Shown here: piece after piece, positions 45,301-56,640 of the stretch
Layout: every line of letters starts with the position of its first letter
How positions within the stretch are numbered: the stretch's first letter is position 1
From: Limnomonas spitsbergensis
Taxonomy: Eukaryota; Chlorophyta; Chlorophyceae; Chlamydomonadales
Reading direction: 5' to 3'
NCBI GenBank assembly: GCA_037349105.1
Contig: JAYJMM010000123.1
Span: 4,340,001 to 4,404,000 of the forward strand
Length of the DNA: 64,000 nucleotides
Position numbers and translations under genes: made by a program
The notes under the pieces: generated by a model
Seen by the model: the letters and a program-made list of their open reading frames with translations, nothing else
What the model was told of the DNA's origin: nothing
Database searches by the model: none

Positions 45301-48300
45301 CTATGGGGGAGTGCGAGAGGGAGAGGGAGAAGACAGCTGCACTTCAAGCATGGTATATACCTATGGGGGAGTGAGAGTGAGAGAGGGAGAAGACAGCTGC
45401 ACTTCAATCATGGTATATACCTATGGGGGAGTGAGAGTGAGAGAGGGAGAAGACAGCTGCACTTCAATCATGGTATATACCTATGGGGGAGTGAGAGTGA
45501 GAGAGGGAGAAGACAGCTGCACTTCAATCATGGTATATACCTATGGGGGAGTGAGAGTGAGAGAGGGAGAAGACAGCTGCACTTCAATCATGGTATATAC
45601 CTATGGGGGAGTGAGAGTGAGAGAGGGAGAAGACAGCTGCACTTCAATCATGGTATATACTACCTATAGGGGAGTGAGAGAGAGAGAGGGAGAAGACAGC
45701 TGCACTTCAATCATGGTATATACCTATGGGGGAGTGAGAGAGGGAGAGGGAGAAGACAGCTGCACTTCAATCATGGTATATACCTATGGGGGAGTGAGAG
45801 TGGGAGAGGGAGAAGACAGCTGCAATTCAATCATGGTATATACCTATGGGGGAGTGAGAGTGAGAGAGGGAGAAGACAGCTGCACTTCAATCATGGTATA
45901 TACCTATGGGAGAGTGAGAGTGAGAGAGGGAGAAGACAGCTGCACTTCAATCATGGTATATACCTATGGGAGAGTGAGAGTGAGAGAGGGAGAAGACAGC
46001 TGCACTTCAATCATGGTATATACCTATGGGGGAGTGAGAGTGAGAGAGGGAGAAGACAGCTGCACTTCAATCATGGTATATACCTATGGGGGAGTGAGAG
46101 AGGGAGAGGGAGAAGACAGCTGCACTTCAATCATGGTATATACCTATGGGGGAGTGAGAGTGAGAGAGGGAGAAGACAGCTGCACTTCAATCATGGTATA
46201 TACCTATGGGGGAGTGAGAGAGAGAGAGGGAGAAGACAGCTGCACTTCAATCATGGTATATACCTATGGGGGAGTGAGAGTGAGAGAGGGAGAAGACAGC
46301 TGCACTTCAATCATGGTATATACCTATGGGGGAGTGAGAGTGAGAGAGGGAGAAGACAGCTGCACTTCAATCATGGTATATACCTATGGGGGAGTGAGAG
46401 TGAGAGAGGGAGAAGACAGCTGCACTTCAATCATGGTATATACCTATGGGGGAGTGAGAGTGAGAGAGGGAGAAGACAGCTGCACTTCAATCATGGTATA
46501 TACCTATGGGGGAGTGAGAGTGAGAGAGGGAGAAGACAGCTGCAATTCAATCATGGTATATACCTATGGGGGAGTGAGAGTGAGAGAGGGAGAAGACGGC
46601 TGCAATTCAACCTGTTGGGGAGCAGGACAAATAGCCGGGCTTCAACCATCATATACATATATTGGAAAGCATGAGGGGGGCAGAGAGTGTCATAAATTTT
46701 TACCAGTGTTAAAGAATCAGAGATAGCAGGTTAGAATCAGCTACCCAGCTTTGTTTCAGGTCTGCAAGGTACTAGGAGTGAGGTCTAGGAGAGCGATGTA
46801 CGAGGGTAGTTGGGTGAGGGTTGGGTGTGAGGGCTAGGAGGTGCGGAATCGGGTCACCGGCATTTCAGATGTTCATATGTTTTTTTTTCCTGTCATGAAT
46901 AGCACATGTACCTCCATATTCGACAGATCTAGATTCTGTCACCTGCACAAATGTAACCTTGTCACTGATGCCAATGATGGTGAAGGAGTCGTGGAAGGCG
47001 CCATACCATGAAATGTGTATGACCATATCGAGATCCCCACATTGCAGATCTAGATCCCCACATTGCAGATATAGATCCCCACACCTTCTCACTGGTGCAG
47101 ATAATGTCGGCAAGGTTTGTCGTAGAGGACATCCTTCCCTCAGCAATGATCATACCTACGACCCCACATAGCATACACATATCCCCTCGTTGCGCATATA
47201 GATCCCCACACTCAAGATTTGGATCCCCACACCTTCTCGCTGGTACCGATGATGGCAACTGGGCTTGTCGTGAAGGGAGCCATGCCCTCAGCAATGATCA
47301 GCCCTCCTTCATCCACAATGACCTCAAACATCACACCTCGGTCCTTGAGGAGGGCCGCCACCTGCAAAGCTCCCTTCTCGCCAGTAAGCTGCATTCAAGG
47401 ACAGGGTTCAGGGTACAGGGTTCAGAGTTTTTAGCTTCGATTAAGCTCTTCTTGTAAGATTGCCATAAGACTTTGCATGGTCTGCTCAAGTCTGGGAGGC
47501 TAACCTGCTTACTAACCTGCTTACCGTCACTTTTGCTTGGCAGCTGCATAAAGGTTCATGTTAAGGTTTCAGGTTTAGGTTGATGGTTCACGCTCAGGGG
47601 ACGGTTACGGCGCAAATGTGGCTTCGGCCCAGGCTGCGCTGTTTCCTTAACTCTCACGCCCCCACGGGGCGTAGCTTTCTTTCCTTCTTTCTCTCACGCT
47701 CAGGGTTCATGTCAAGGGTTCAGATTAAGGTTTCTGCATCAGGGTTCAAGTTAAGGGTTCAGGAGGTTACCAACTCTGAACCTCCTTCCTCGCGTGAAGG
47801 CAACAGTGAGGGGCAGGGTTATGCGCTAAGGTTGGAAGGCATGAATACGTTTCCAAATCTTAGGTTCAGGAGGCTTGCCACCTTTGCCTCTCCTTCCTTG
47901 CCTGTCGAACCCTCCTTCCTTGCAATGGGGGCCAGACACACATTTCATGCAGCTGCAGCGTTAGACAGGTCTGGAATTCATAGGTGAAAGCAAAATGTCC
48001 ATGACAACAAATATGACAACATGCCAGTCCAACAAAAATGCGGTGTGGGCCCTTCTTCTCACGGACTGTGCTTGAGAGTCGGCAAACCTTACACCTTATA
48101 CCCAGCAGTGACCGCTCTGTGGGGGTCGACACACTTGTATACACTTGTCCAGAGCCCCTGTGACACCGTCCCTGCTCTTCAAGGTCTCACCTGAACCCGT
48201 ACCCCTTCACCTGCCCACATGCCCCAACCCTTAAAGCAGATCCTCACTGATGGTCAGCGCCTCCTTGCGGTTGCCCGTGCTCCCCAAGCATGTCTACTCA

Positions 48301-51014
48301 CATGGGTTTTTGAGTGTCCTTCTTCTTGCTCCCTTATTTCTGCACCCACCTACTCATTGTGCCCACTCGTGAAGAACATGGCCACTTTCGTTAAGGGCTG
48401 AGGGTCTTGGTTAAGGTTCAGGGTTCAGGGTTCAAGGTGAAGGAGGCGACCTTTTGAGCGTGTTTATCTCACTGCCTTCCTCATTGTGTCCATGGGTGGA
48501 TTTCATGGTCCTTTTGTTCCACCTGTCCAGCTAGATCAGGGATGCTTTTCAAATTCCCATCCCCTTGACATTCACACCAACCTCCTCATCGTGCCCAAAG
48601 GTGAAGTACATGGTCCTCTGCGGTCGCTCCCCCTGCTGGATCATGAGGGTGGCCGCCTCTAGGAGTGCAGTCACACTGAATTTGACATCAAGGCTCCCGC
48701 GGCCCCACACATACCTGCATGAGTAACGGGACAGGAAAAGGTCATACAAAGAGAAGTAACGGGTCAGGAACAGTTCGTTGGGTCAGTGGTCCGTGACGGG
48801 TCAGCGCTTCAGTTGCAGGTCAGCACCCCAGCACGGTGCGTGTTACGAACGAGCCTGCATGCCCTGGTGAAAATTGTGCAACACTTGGTGTCATTGGTGC
48901 CCCACTGCGCCCCCCCCCTCCCCTGTCTTACCCTTCCTCGATCGCCCCGCTGAATGGCGCATGCGTCCAATTCCCCTCAGAGCCCGGTGTCACAGGGACT
49001 ACGTCATAGTGGCTGACAAACAGGATGGGGAGCAGGGACGGGTCGCTGCCTCGCCAGGTCAGGAGCATGGAGAAATTACCGCTACCAACCTGACGCAACG
49101 GGAGGAAGGAAGAACGTTTATGTTATATCGAATGCGACAGGAAGTTCTTTGCAGGAAGAGGCAAATCTTGTTGCGTCTATTGAAAGTAAGATAACACAAA
49201 ATAATCGGAAATGGTGGTGTTCACTAGTGGTGGTGTGAAGTATGGCCACTTCTACTTGTTACGGCGTTTACACCATCTTCCCCTCGACACCACCTTCAGC
49301 CTTCAACGGAGGGTCAGGTGGAGCAAACTGTTAAGCTGATAGATCAGCTGAAATGCAGACTCCTGCGTTAAACTGTAGACAATGAGTCAAGCACTTATTC
49401 TCATACAAGGGGTGGATGTGAGGATGCCTCGTCAGGCACACATTTCAGTAAGGTGGATATGAGGATGCCTCGTCAGGCACACATTACAGTAAGGTGGATG
49501 TGAGGATGCCTCGTCAGGCACACATTTCAGTAAGGTGGATGTGAGGATGCCTTGTCCGGCACACATTTTAGTAAAGTGGATGTGAGGATCCCTAGTCAGG
49601 CACACATTTCATTAAGCTGGGTTCCCCCTTCCAACTTATGTGGGAAGGGTGAACCCAGCAGGGTAGAGCCAGGGCCTGTTGTGTCCTCTTGTGCACCCGG
49701 CCTTAGTTGGGGGATTGTCGGGCAGCCACCACTTGGACAATGGGGACAAAATCATGACCGACCTTGAGCTGGCGGCCCAAGCTGCAGGGCCTGATTCAAC
49801 AAGCCCTGCTCCACCAAGCCATACTGGTCGTAGGGCAGATTGAAGCTGCTGAGTTGATAAGACACTCTGAAATAAAGAGGTTTTGGGAGCCCCTACCATT
49901 TCAACACTCATGGTGCTCCAGACCAGCGGGAAGGAAGCTGCCAGGAAAGCGATCATGCGGGTGAACACGTCCTCCTCCTTGATATGGTTGGGGGACGCCA
50001 CATCACCCAGGGAGGGAAATTGCAAGAACTGTGAGAACCTGGCAACGGCTGCGTCACCCTGGTCTAAATTGCCTGAGGTCGAGAGGGGGGCAGGAGGCGG
50101 GAGGGAGGTGGGAGGATGTCAAAACAGTCGTGGGCCACACACATGTATACACACACAATGGAGGGGCCGCGTGAGTAATGCCTTGGTCCTAATTGCGTGA
50201 GTGCCAAGTAGAGCGCCGATATCAAAACAGTCATCAGCCACACATGCACTCACATGCACAAACGCAACTGAGGGAGCTGACCAGATTTTCAGGTAGCGGG
50301 CAATTACTGCCCCACACACTTCACCAGACTAGTGGGTGCGACAGGTCTTGACATGAGGCGCATCTTTCTTTTGGGGCGTTCTGAACCTGAATCCCATTGG
50401 TATGGACTCTCCTGGGACTGAACATGCAAGTATCTGGGGCAAAGTCCCCCAGTGGGGTCTTCTGTCACTTCCGATCTAGGCTGTTGCGATTCAACTCAAA
50501 ACAGACCCCGCCAGTGACTGTACCAAGACATGGCATGGACAGGAACATCCACAGGAAGGGGTGGATCCTGTTGTCCAAGCAATAGGGTCCTTGCGGGACA
50601 GGCAAGCACCCTGTTGCGGGAAGGACCCCGGCGTCAAGGAGAATGGGGTGCTGCATTTGGAGCCTATATCTTTATCTTTCTGTAACAGGTTACCAAGCAA
50701 CTACTAGCAACCCAGCCTGACGTGATCAAAATATATCCCTCACAAGACAGTACTCTATGTGTGGTGGGGGCGGGATGGTCCAGGCCCTGAGGGGCGATCC
50801 CGTCACTAGCGAGTGCATGTATTTCACTGTTAGTTGCAGGCACCCACTAGTAAACAAGTCTTTCAAACTTTAAATTAAAATAACGCCTCCCTTGCTTGCA
50901 CCTACATGAGGCCGGGGCTGGATCCTCAAGAGAGGGGATCTTGACCTGGTAGATTTGCAGCCCAGCCCATGCAGCGATGGCTACTAGCACTACCCCGATA
51001 CGTATGAACGACAT
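39352..51014 (-). CDS. M20 family metallopeptidase, PM20D1-type N-acyl amino acid hydrolase
   Basis: PM20D1 relatives make or cleave N-fatty-acyl amino acids. Eleven exons: 51014-50906, 50072-49897, 49089-48932, 48714-48576, 47388-47233, 43876-43781, 43187-43057, 41108-40990, 40664-40566, 40376-40285 and 39579-39352. They total 1503 bp (500 residues); human PM20D1 is about the same length. An N-terminal signal-anchor (IRIGVVLVAIAAWAGLQIY) precedes the zinc sites: SHYDVVP, GRGSLDVKFS, FGHDEEVG (the Glu pair) and VDEGG, with the late FLMTGGTDSKFYSH and LSRIHG. GGHSSMPP and NVLPQTGLLTYNLRSHP mark the dimerisation region. All phases agree, so the gene is probably functional. The intron before exon 6 contains the 60-bp acceptor satellite and the exon 5 donor copies. 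Confidence 0.95.
40735..40965. repeat. Cluster of AGATCTG-based motifs
   Basis: CAGATCTG, AGATCTGCC, GATCAGATCT and similar strings occur more than ten times in 230 bp of an M20 peptidase intron. The spacing is irregular, so this is a degenerate short repeat. Confidence 0.75.
41560..41710. repeat. Degenerate GGGTTGA-type repeat
   Basis: GGGTTGAGGGTTGAGGGGTTT and related strings recur. Similar GGGTTCA runs lie at 39650-39790, 47398-47440, 47695-47765 and 48405-48440. Confidence 0.6.
41858..42560. repeat. Dispersed repeat family C
   Basis: It contains GGTCCGCGCACCCC at 41872 and 42534 and GGCGCGCACCCCC at 42448. The same core recurs at 60548 (GGTTCGCGCACCCC) and 60878 (AGTCCGCGCACCCC), each followed by AT-rich DNA and GCGCAGC strings. 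It is probably an old non-autonomous transposon family. Confidence 0.55.
43880..46615 (-). repeat. 60-bp satellite, about 46 units, each carrying a copied splice acceptor
   Basis: On the minus strand each unit is a pyrimidine tract (CTCTCTCACTCTCACTCCCC), the acceptor CATAG, then the first 32 bases of M20 peptidase exon 6 (GTATATACCATGATTGAAGT and onward to CTGTCTTC). The true exon 6 starts at 43876 and the array lies directly upstream of it in the intron. Most units are 60 bp; variants of 54, 62, 63 and 66 bp arise from changes in the purine run. The long open frames across the array on the plus strand are products of the period. Confidence 0.97.
46958..47160 (-). repeat. Two extra copies of the end of M20 peptidase exon 5
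   Basis: The true exon 5 ends IIGTSEK with donor GTGTGGGG at 47233. A copy reads MIIAEGRMSSTTNLADIICTSEK and ends at 47085 with the same donor. A third, more diverged, reads DSFTIIGISDK and ends at 46958 with donor GTTACA. The spacings are 148 and 127 bp. Repeated AGATCCCCACATTGCAGAT strings lie between them. Confidence 0.85.
49410..49615. repeat. 41-42-bp tandem repeat, 5 copies
   Basis: The unit contains GTGGATGTGAGGATGCCTCG and CAGGCACACATTTCAGTAAG. It lies in an intron of the M20 peptidase gene, with family B repeat directly after it. Confidence 0.9.
49640..49880 (-). repeat. Dispersed repeat family B, inverted
   Basis: The minus strand shows GCTTGGGCCGCCAGCTCAAG, GTCCCCATTGTCCAAGTGGT and a TCAG start. 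It lies in an M20 peptidase intron. Confidence 0.6.
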
Positions 51015-53222
51015 GGTTTGAGGGGATTATATGCTGAAGTTTAATAGTTTTGAAACGAAATCGATATGAGTGCGTCTATAAGCTGATTGGAAAGTTTTCA
51101 GGCCTGGAGTTCCGGCTCACGAACGTCGTCAGTGGAGCATTTGCCTTGCCGTACGGTTTGAGGGCATGGTTTTAGCCAAAACAGGGTTGTACTCTGTTTA
51201 TTGTCGCGACTGCACTCGGCTACGGCTGAAAAGCGTCGAGCCCTTTGCCTTCAAGAGTTCAAGACAACGCAGCCGACCGCCCCGGCTGTTTTAAAAGTGC
51301 AAACATCGACCGCCCCGCCTGATGCCTGGCCTGGTGGTGTCTTGCAATTTATTCCGCAATAAACATCTAGTACATCTAGAGCCGAGAAGAAACCAGCCCT
51401 TCCATGGTGAAATGCCGTCATGGATGCCTTTGCAATAAAGGTGGCTTTCAGTTGGGGCAAAAGTATCACCGACAAATGCCCCTTGTGTAGAAAGCATGAC
51501 AGTGCAGGCCTTACCACAGGTGCATGCAGGCCCCCGAAATGTAAAAGAGGTACATAGAGCGCCGCCTTGGGCTGACCAATGACCATGGCACAGGAAGGAT
51601 TTTGCTGAGGGCTGTCGAAAGGCAGCATGGGATCCCCTACGTAGGGGACATCGTCATGGCAGACCAGGGAACGGCCGAGAAGTGTGAGAGAGCAGGAGCA
51701 CCAGCCATGCTAATGAATTAAGTCCCCTCTACTTAATCCCCCACGCGGAGGCACCAGCCCTTGGAGGCTTGGAGCCGTCCAAATTACAGCAAAAATGCAG
51801 CCTGACAGTTGTTGATGCAATGGACAGGACAAAAGAAGGACGTTGTAGTCCACAATCCTCATTGGGGAGTTTAAGTATTGCAGAGACACCGAGCATGGAG
51901 ACCAATTACTTAAACCAGCACACCGACCTCGTTGAGCTACTGATCTTTAACAGGCATCAACGTAACAACATCAAAATAATTCCAATCTTGATCGGCACTT
52001 TGGGCATTATTTATAATACACACACAATTGAAGCCATAGTGTCGCTAGAGTATAAGTTGATTGTAACAGTAAACATCAATGCCTCTGGCTGATTATCGTA
52101 GATGCTGGACCAAGCATAACTGGTCAAGAAACAAAATTTGGAGTGTGGAGATCCCATCCCGGACACGGATACAACTGGACGAGAGCTTCTTTATTTGTCT
52201 CCCTGTCGACGGTGGCACTGTCCATACAAAAACTTGGTATCAACAACCTAACATAAAAACAGCTATTAATGATAATCAGGAATCTGTGTAAAGCATATTA
52301 TGAAGGACTGGGAAAAGGGTCCAAATCCCTCCCCTAGTCTTCCAAATAACGTCTTTTATTAACACGCAACAAATCCTATGTCCACATGCAAGACTCCCAT
52401 TCAGACAAATCCTGGACTGTTTGAGAGGACTGCCGGGGGGATAGGGTGCACTTATTTCCAGCCATCTGAACACTAGGATCTTCAGAGAATACGTGATGCA
52501 TTCCAAGCCCCCCGGAAAGATCAGAATTAGGTTTCGCAGACGTGTTCAGGGATTCCTTGTAAATAACACTGCATTTCTAGAAGATAACTGGCGATTTTTC
52601 TTCTAGGGATGTACATGAGACCAAGTCTTGGGAGAGTGTCGAACAACGACGAGCAGAAAATGCAGGTGGCCAGGATTCCTGGCAAGGAACTGTGAAGCCA
52701 TGGGTCCTAATGCTAGGTAATATATTTAAGGAAGCATGCCTTAGACTATCCCAAGTCCAGGATATGCAATCTGAGGACAACTCATGCTGCCTCAACCTCC
52801 AGTCACCCTGACAGCAAAAAGAAGCCCGTGGGTTAAGTTAGGACGCTGCTACTTAAGAAAATGTTCTGGCGCTCTGGCAAATCACAAATTAGACGGAGGC
52901 CTGACAAATCATGATGGTCAGAGGACCAAAGAGTCACATCAGCCACCAAAATATTGCCTGTGATAAATCCAACACCTCTCAGGGCGAACAGAGCGGGCAC
53001 TAGCCTGCCAGATGCCAACATTACAACTGGGGCTGTGCTGGCCGATCTTGCCATGTAGACCATGCAGTTCTTCGAGGGCATGACCGTCGAGAGGTCACTA
53101 ACATCGCCGCCACTGCCTCCTTCATATAATCGTTTCCTTTGTGCCCCTTGGGTGCCCGCATAGCATGCTAAGCGGGCATGATTGGCCCAAGAGGCAGGTG
53201 CGGACAGCCCGCACGATAGAGG
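51015..53222. other. No gene seen; 5' flank of the M20 peptidase gene
   Basis: It presumably contains the peptidase promoter, but I find no clear TATA or other box. Minus frame 51251-51628 and smaller frames are open without splice support. 51720-52300 is AT-rich. Confidence 0.45.
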
Positions 53223-55849
53223 TCACATGCCGCCAACCCAAGCGCCGCTAGTGTCGCCGATGCTGCGTGTTTGCTCCGCCGCTGCCGCAGGCGTATTGGA
53301 TGCCTGTTGCAATATGGCATGCATCATGGTTGGCACTAACGTTGCGGTCGCCGTGGTCCTTTGTTCGACTCCACCGATCTCCTTCGGCAACCGCAAGCTC
53401 AGGAAGCTTCTGGCACGCACCTTGGAGAGAGGGCAGCTTCTGGGCGGATCCTGGTCCAGGCGGATTAGCTCTGATGCACAGGTTGTGGGTGCCACGTTCG
53501 TCCTCACCGCATACGCAAACCCAACTCGCCGGCCGAACCTCAGCGGCTTTGAGGCCGCGGCCGGCACTTGGTGACTGCTGCCGGCGGGCACCTCCTCGGA
53601 GTGAGCATGTGGCTTTCCCGGAATTGAGCGGCGCCCCCTCTGGCCCACCTCAGCTACTTTGGCCGCAACAACAGCGGCGGATGCAGCGGCGGAGGTGGCG
53701 ATGGCGTCGGTATCGGCGTTTTGATCCACCGGCTGTGAGCGCGTTGACTGCATGAGGTTGTTTCTGTTCAGTGGGGGCTCGCGGGCAAGCGGCCGCAGCT
53801 CGCAACGAGTGCGGTGTGCGGACAACGGACCGCCGTATTCCGTCTGGCGGGACCGGTGCAGCGGTGCAGCGGCTCAGGGCTCGGATGCCGCCAGTGCATC
53901 TGGGGGGTACACTAGAGAGTTAGAGAAGGCTGCAAACGCACTAGGGTAGGCAGAAGTCACCTGAGCGTCCCCCCTTGCAGCAGTTGTGCCCAGCGGCCTG
54001 CCGCACAAGGGCGCGTTGGGCGTATCTGTGCAGCTGGCCCCGTGTGTTCCCCCAGAAGTCGACATGCTTCCGCATGAGACAGGCCCCGAGCCTGTCCTTT
54101 CAAGGCCCCTGATAACCCTCCGAGGCTTCTGGGTGTACGGACGTGTCATCCAGGCTTCATCGCCGGGATCTAGAGATCCCATTCGGGTGACGAGCCCCAC
54201 CGACGCTGCGCTGACGATTGAAGCGGTCGATTCCAGGGCCGGGCTGTTGAAGAGCACATCCCTGCTCAGGCTCTGCTTTGTGCATCGGAGCGGTAGAGGC
54301 GAGCTCTTTGGGTTCCTGTCAGGGGAGATATCGGTGCCTGTTGCTTCACCGCAATTGCTAGTGACAAAACCCTCGAGCAGCCTTTGGATGGGACCAGGCT
54401 TTGATTGCGGGCGTTGCTGCTGTTGCTGCATGATCTCCATAGGGGTGGTGGTGGCCAGGCTCATGCTGCGAGATGCAGCCGAGGAGGACACTCTGGACAG
54501 GATCGAGGCGTTGGTGGAGGCGGCGGTAGTAGAGGCGGCGGGCAAGAGGGACTGCGGCATTGCTGCAGGGAGACGCTTCAACAGCTCCTCTGCGGTGGGC
54601 CACCTGAGCGGATCCGGCTATAGGCTTGCAACCACGATGTTCCGCAACACGTGCGGCATGTCGACAGGGACCCTGCGTAGGCAGCAGAGAGGTGGGCCGC
54701 TGATTCAGCAGAGTGTTCACATCGGGGAGCAAGGAAAGTGTGAATGGTAGTGTGGGGAGAGTTTCACGAGTGCAGGCAGGGCATGGAGCAAATGGGCAGG
54801 GCTTGTGATGGCCTGGCAGTAGCCAGGCAAAGACTTATGACTCAAGTTTAAGGTGTATGCAATAGGCAGTACACGAAATGTCATGGCCGCAGGCAGGCAG
54901 ATCAAAGCAGTGTCACCTTTTGACAAGGCTTGTGGCCTCCTTGGCGGGTACTAGCCTCAGCTCCCCCTCGGGGGACATCTCATTGCACAAGCTCATGAAG
55001 CGGGAGGGCAAGATGCCAACGCAGTCCAGCGTGACCTACCGGGAATTCCATGGGGAGTGGGGAGCAGGGTTAGGGAGAGTGGAACATCCCACCGTCTGAA
55101 GTCTCAAGCATCATCGAGGTCATGCACGTTATTATCGGTTTCCGTGTTAGGGCAAGTCTGCTGATCTGCGTCTCAAGATGCATCTGCTGATCCCTGCATC
55201 TTCGGGCCCATCCGCTGATCTCTGTGTGTTAGGTTGTACCTGTTGAACCCTGCAATGCCAGGCATATCTGCTGATCCCTGTGCGTCAGGGCGTCGGTATC
55301 TGCTGATTTCTTGATGCATGCGTATGCCCTCACCTAAGCTGGCTTATCGTTGTGCTTGCCTGCCCTCCGTGACACAGTCAAGGTCTCTAGGTCCAACCCA
55401 GGCCTCAGGACACTCCCTTTCAAACCAGGCCTCAGGATCATCCCCGCAACTAACCTGCAGCTGATCCATCTGACTCTTGCCCCGCAGCAGGGGTCGGCCG
55501 ATCAGCATCTCGGCGGCGACACAGCCTGCGAGCAAGCGGGCAGGCCCGACGGAACACATTTACGTTTTCCAGGCTTGGAGAACCCGGTGACTTAATTATG
55601 GTAGTCCCTTCCATGGCCCTTTTCTTATACTAGGTCATCGGTAGCCCCCTCCTAACTTGTCTTATTGAGTGATCTACATCCAGCATCCTCTCAAGCAAAT
55701 CGCCAATCCTGCTTACTCACCAACGGCCCAGATGTCTACCTCGAAGCCATAGGCCGCTTCCACAAGCAGCTCGGGAGCTCGGTACCAGCGGGTCTACAGG
55801 GAACAGTACAATTCCATCAAGGGCGATCAGACAAACTACAGTGTTTATT

Positions 55850-55995
55850 TTTCGTGGCTCAGCTACATCGCAGCTATACTACGGCCTTGGGCCAGACATC
55901 TCAGTTGTTACCAGCCCAACTGCCTTGGCCACCGGTTGTAGGCCGGTCCTGGTTTGGTTTCAATTAGGCCTTTGTTGGCCAGTGGGGGAGCCTCC
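55850..55995 (+). repeat. Dispersed repeat family B
   Basis: It begins GGCTCAGCTACATCGCAGCT and has GCCGGTCCTGGTTTGGTTTC. It lies in an intron of the MAPK-like gene. Confidence 0.6.
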
Positions 55996-56300
55996 CAATG
56001 AAGACTCATAGCCGACAAAATAAACACTGGCAAACTGGCAGGAGACACCTACGCCGCTGGGGAGAGCATTTGCAACCAGCACGGGCCATTCATTTGCTCC
56101 GGTAACCTTTGTTGCACCTCAAGAACAATAGTGGATCAGGAAGAAAGAAAGCTACACCCTATTTGGACATGGAAGTTTGGAAAACAACGCAGCTTGGGGC
56201 CGTAGCCACGATAGTGGATCAATATTGTATTGCACAAGTATTGGTTGTCGTTGTACCGCACTTACACCTGAAGCCACCTGCAGTCAGTCCTGTCACCCAC

Positions 56301-56640
56301 ATGCACATACGCCGTGAGGTACTCCTGGTGAGGGCGTTCAGTCTTGCACGCCAACCTGAGACCTAGTGCACTAACTAACTAGCTAGCTGCAACCGCACGT
56401 CTCCCACCTGTACGTATGCTGTCAGGTCCTCCAAGTGAGGGCGTTCAGTCTTGCACGCCAGCTTGAGAACTAGTGCACTAACTATCTAGCTAGCTGCACC
56501 GGCACGTCTCCCACCTGTACGTATGCTGTAAGGTCCTCCGAGTGAGGGCGTTAAGTCTTGCACGCCAGCCCCAGGTCAATGATCTTGACATTGCCGCCCT
56601 CCGTGATCATGTTGGAGGGTTTGAGGTCGCGTTGGATGAT
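56301..56640 (-). repeat. Three copies of an activation-segment exon end, 107-bp period
   Basis: Exon ends with GTACAG before GTGGGAG lie at 56515 and 56408, with a GTGCAT form at 56301: exactly 107 bp apart each time. Copies 2 and 3 encode ACKTERPHLEDLTAYVQ and ACKTERPHQEYLTAYVH. The copy joined to the catalytic loop has TAA in place of the GAA codon. Confidence 0.9.

Noticed and set aside
43698..46726. Plus-strand ORFs of 342 and 674 codons with MVYTYGGVRVREGEDSCTSI-type repeats
   Set aside because: The unit length of 60 bp preserves frame, and the minus strand of the same unit is clearly a copied acceptor plus exon start of the M20 peptidase. No independent evidence supports a plus-strand gene.
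47390..48445. Interstitial telomere repeats
   Set aside because: GGGTTCA and GGGTTGA runs resemble plant-type telomere units but never form a clean TTTAGGG or TTTTAGGG array. They are treated as degenerate short repeats.
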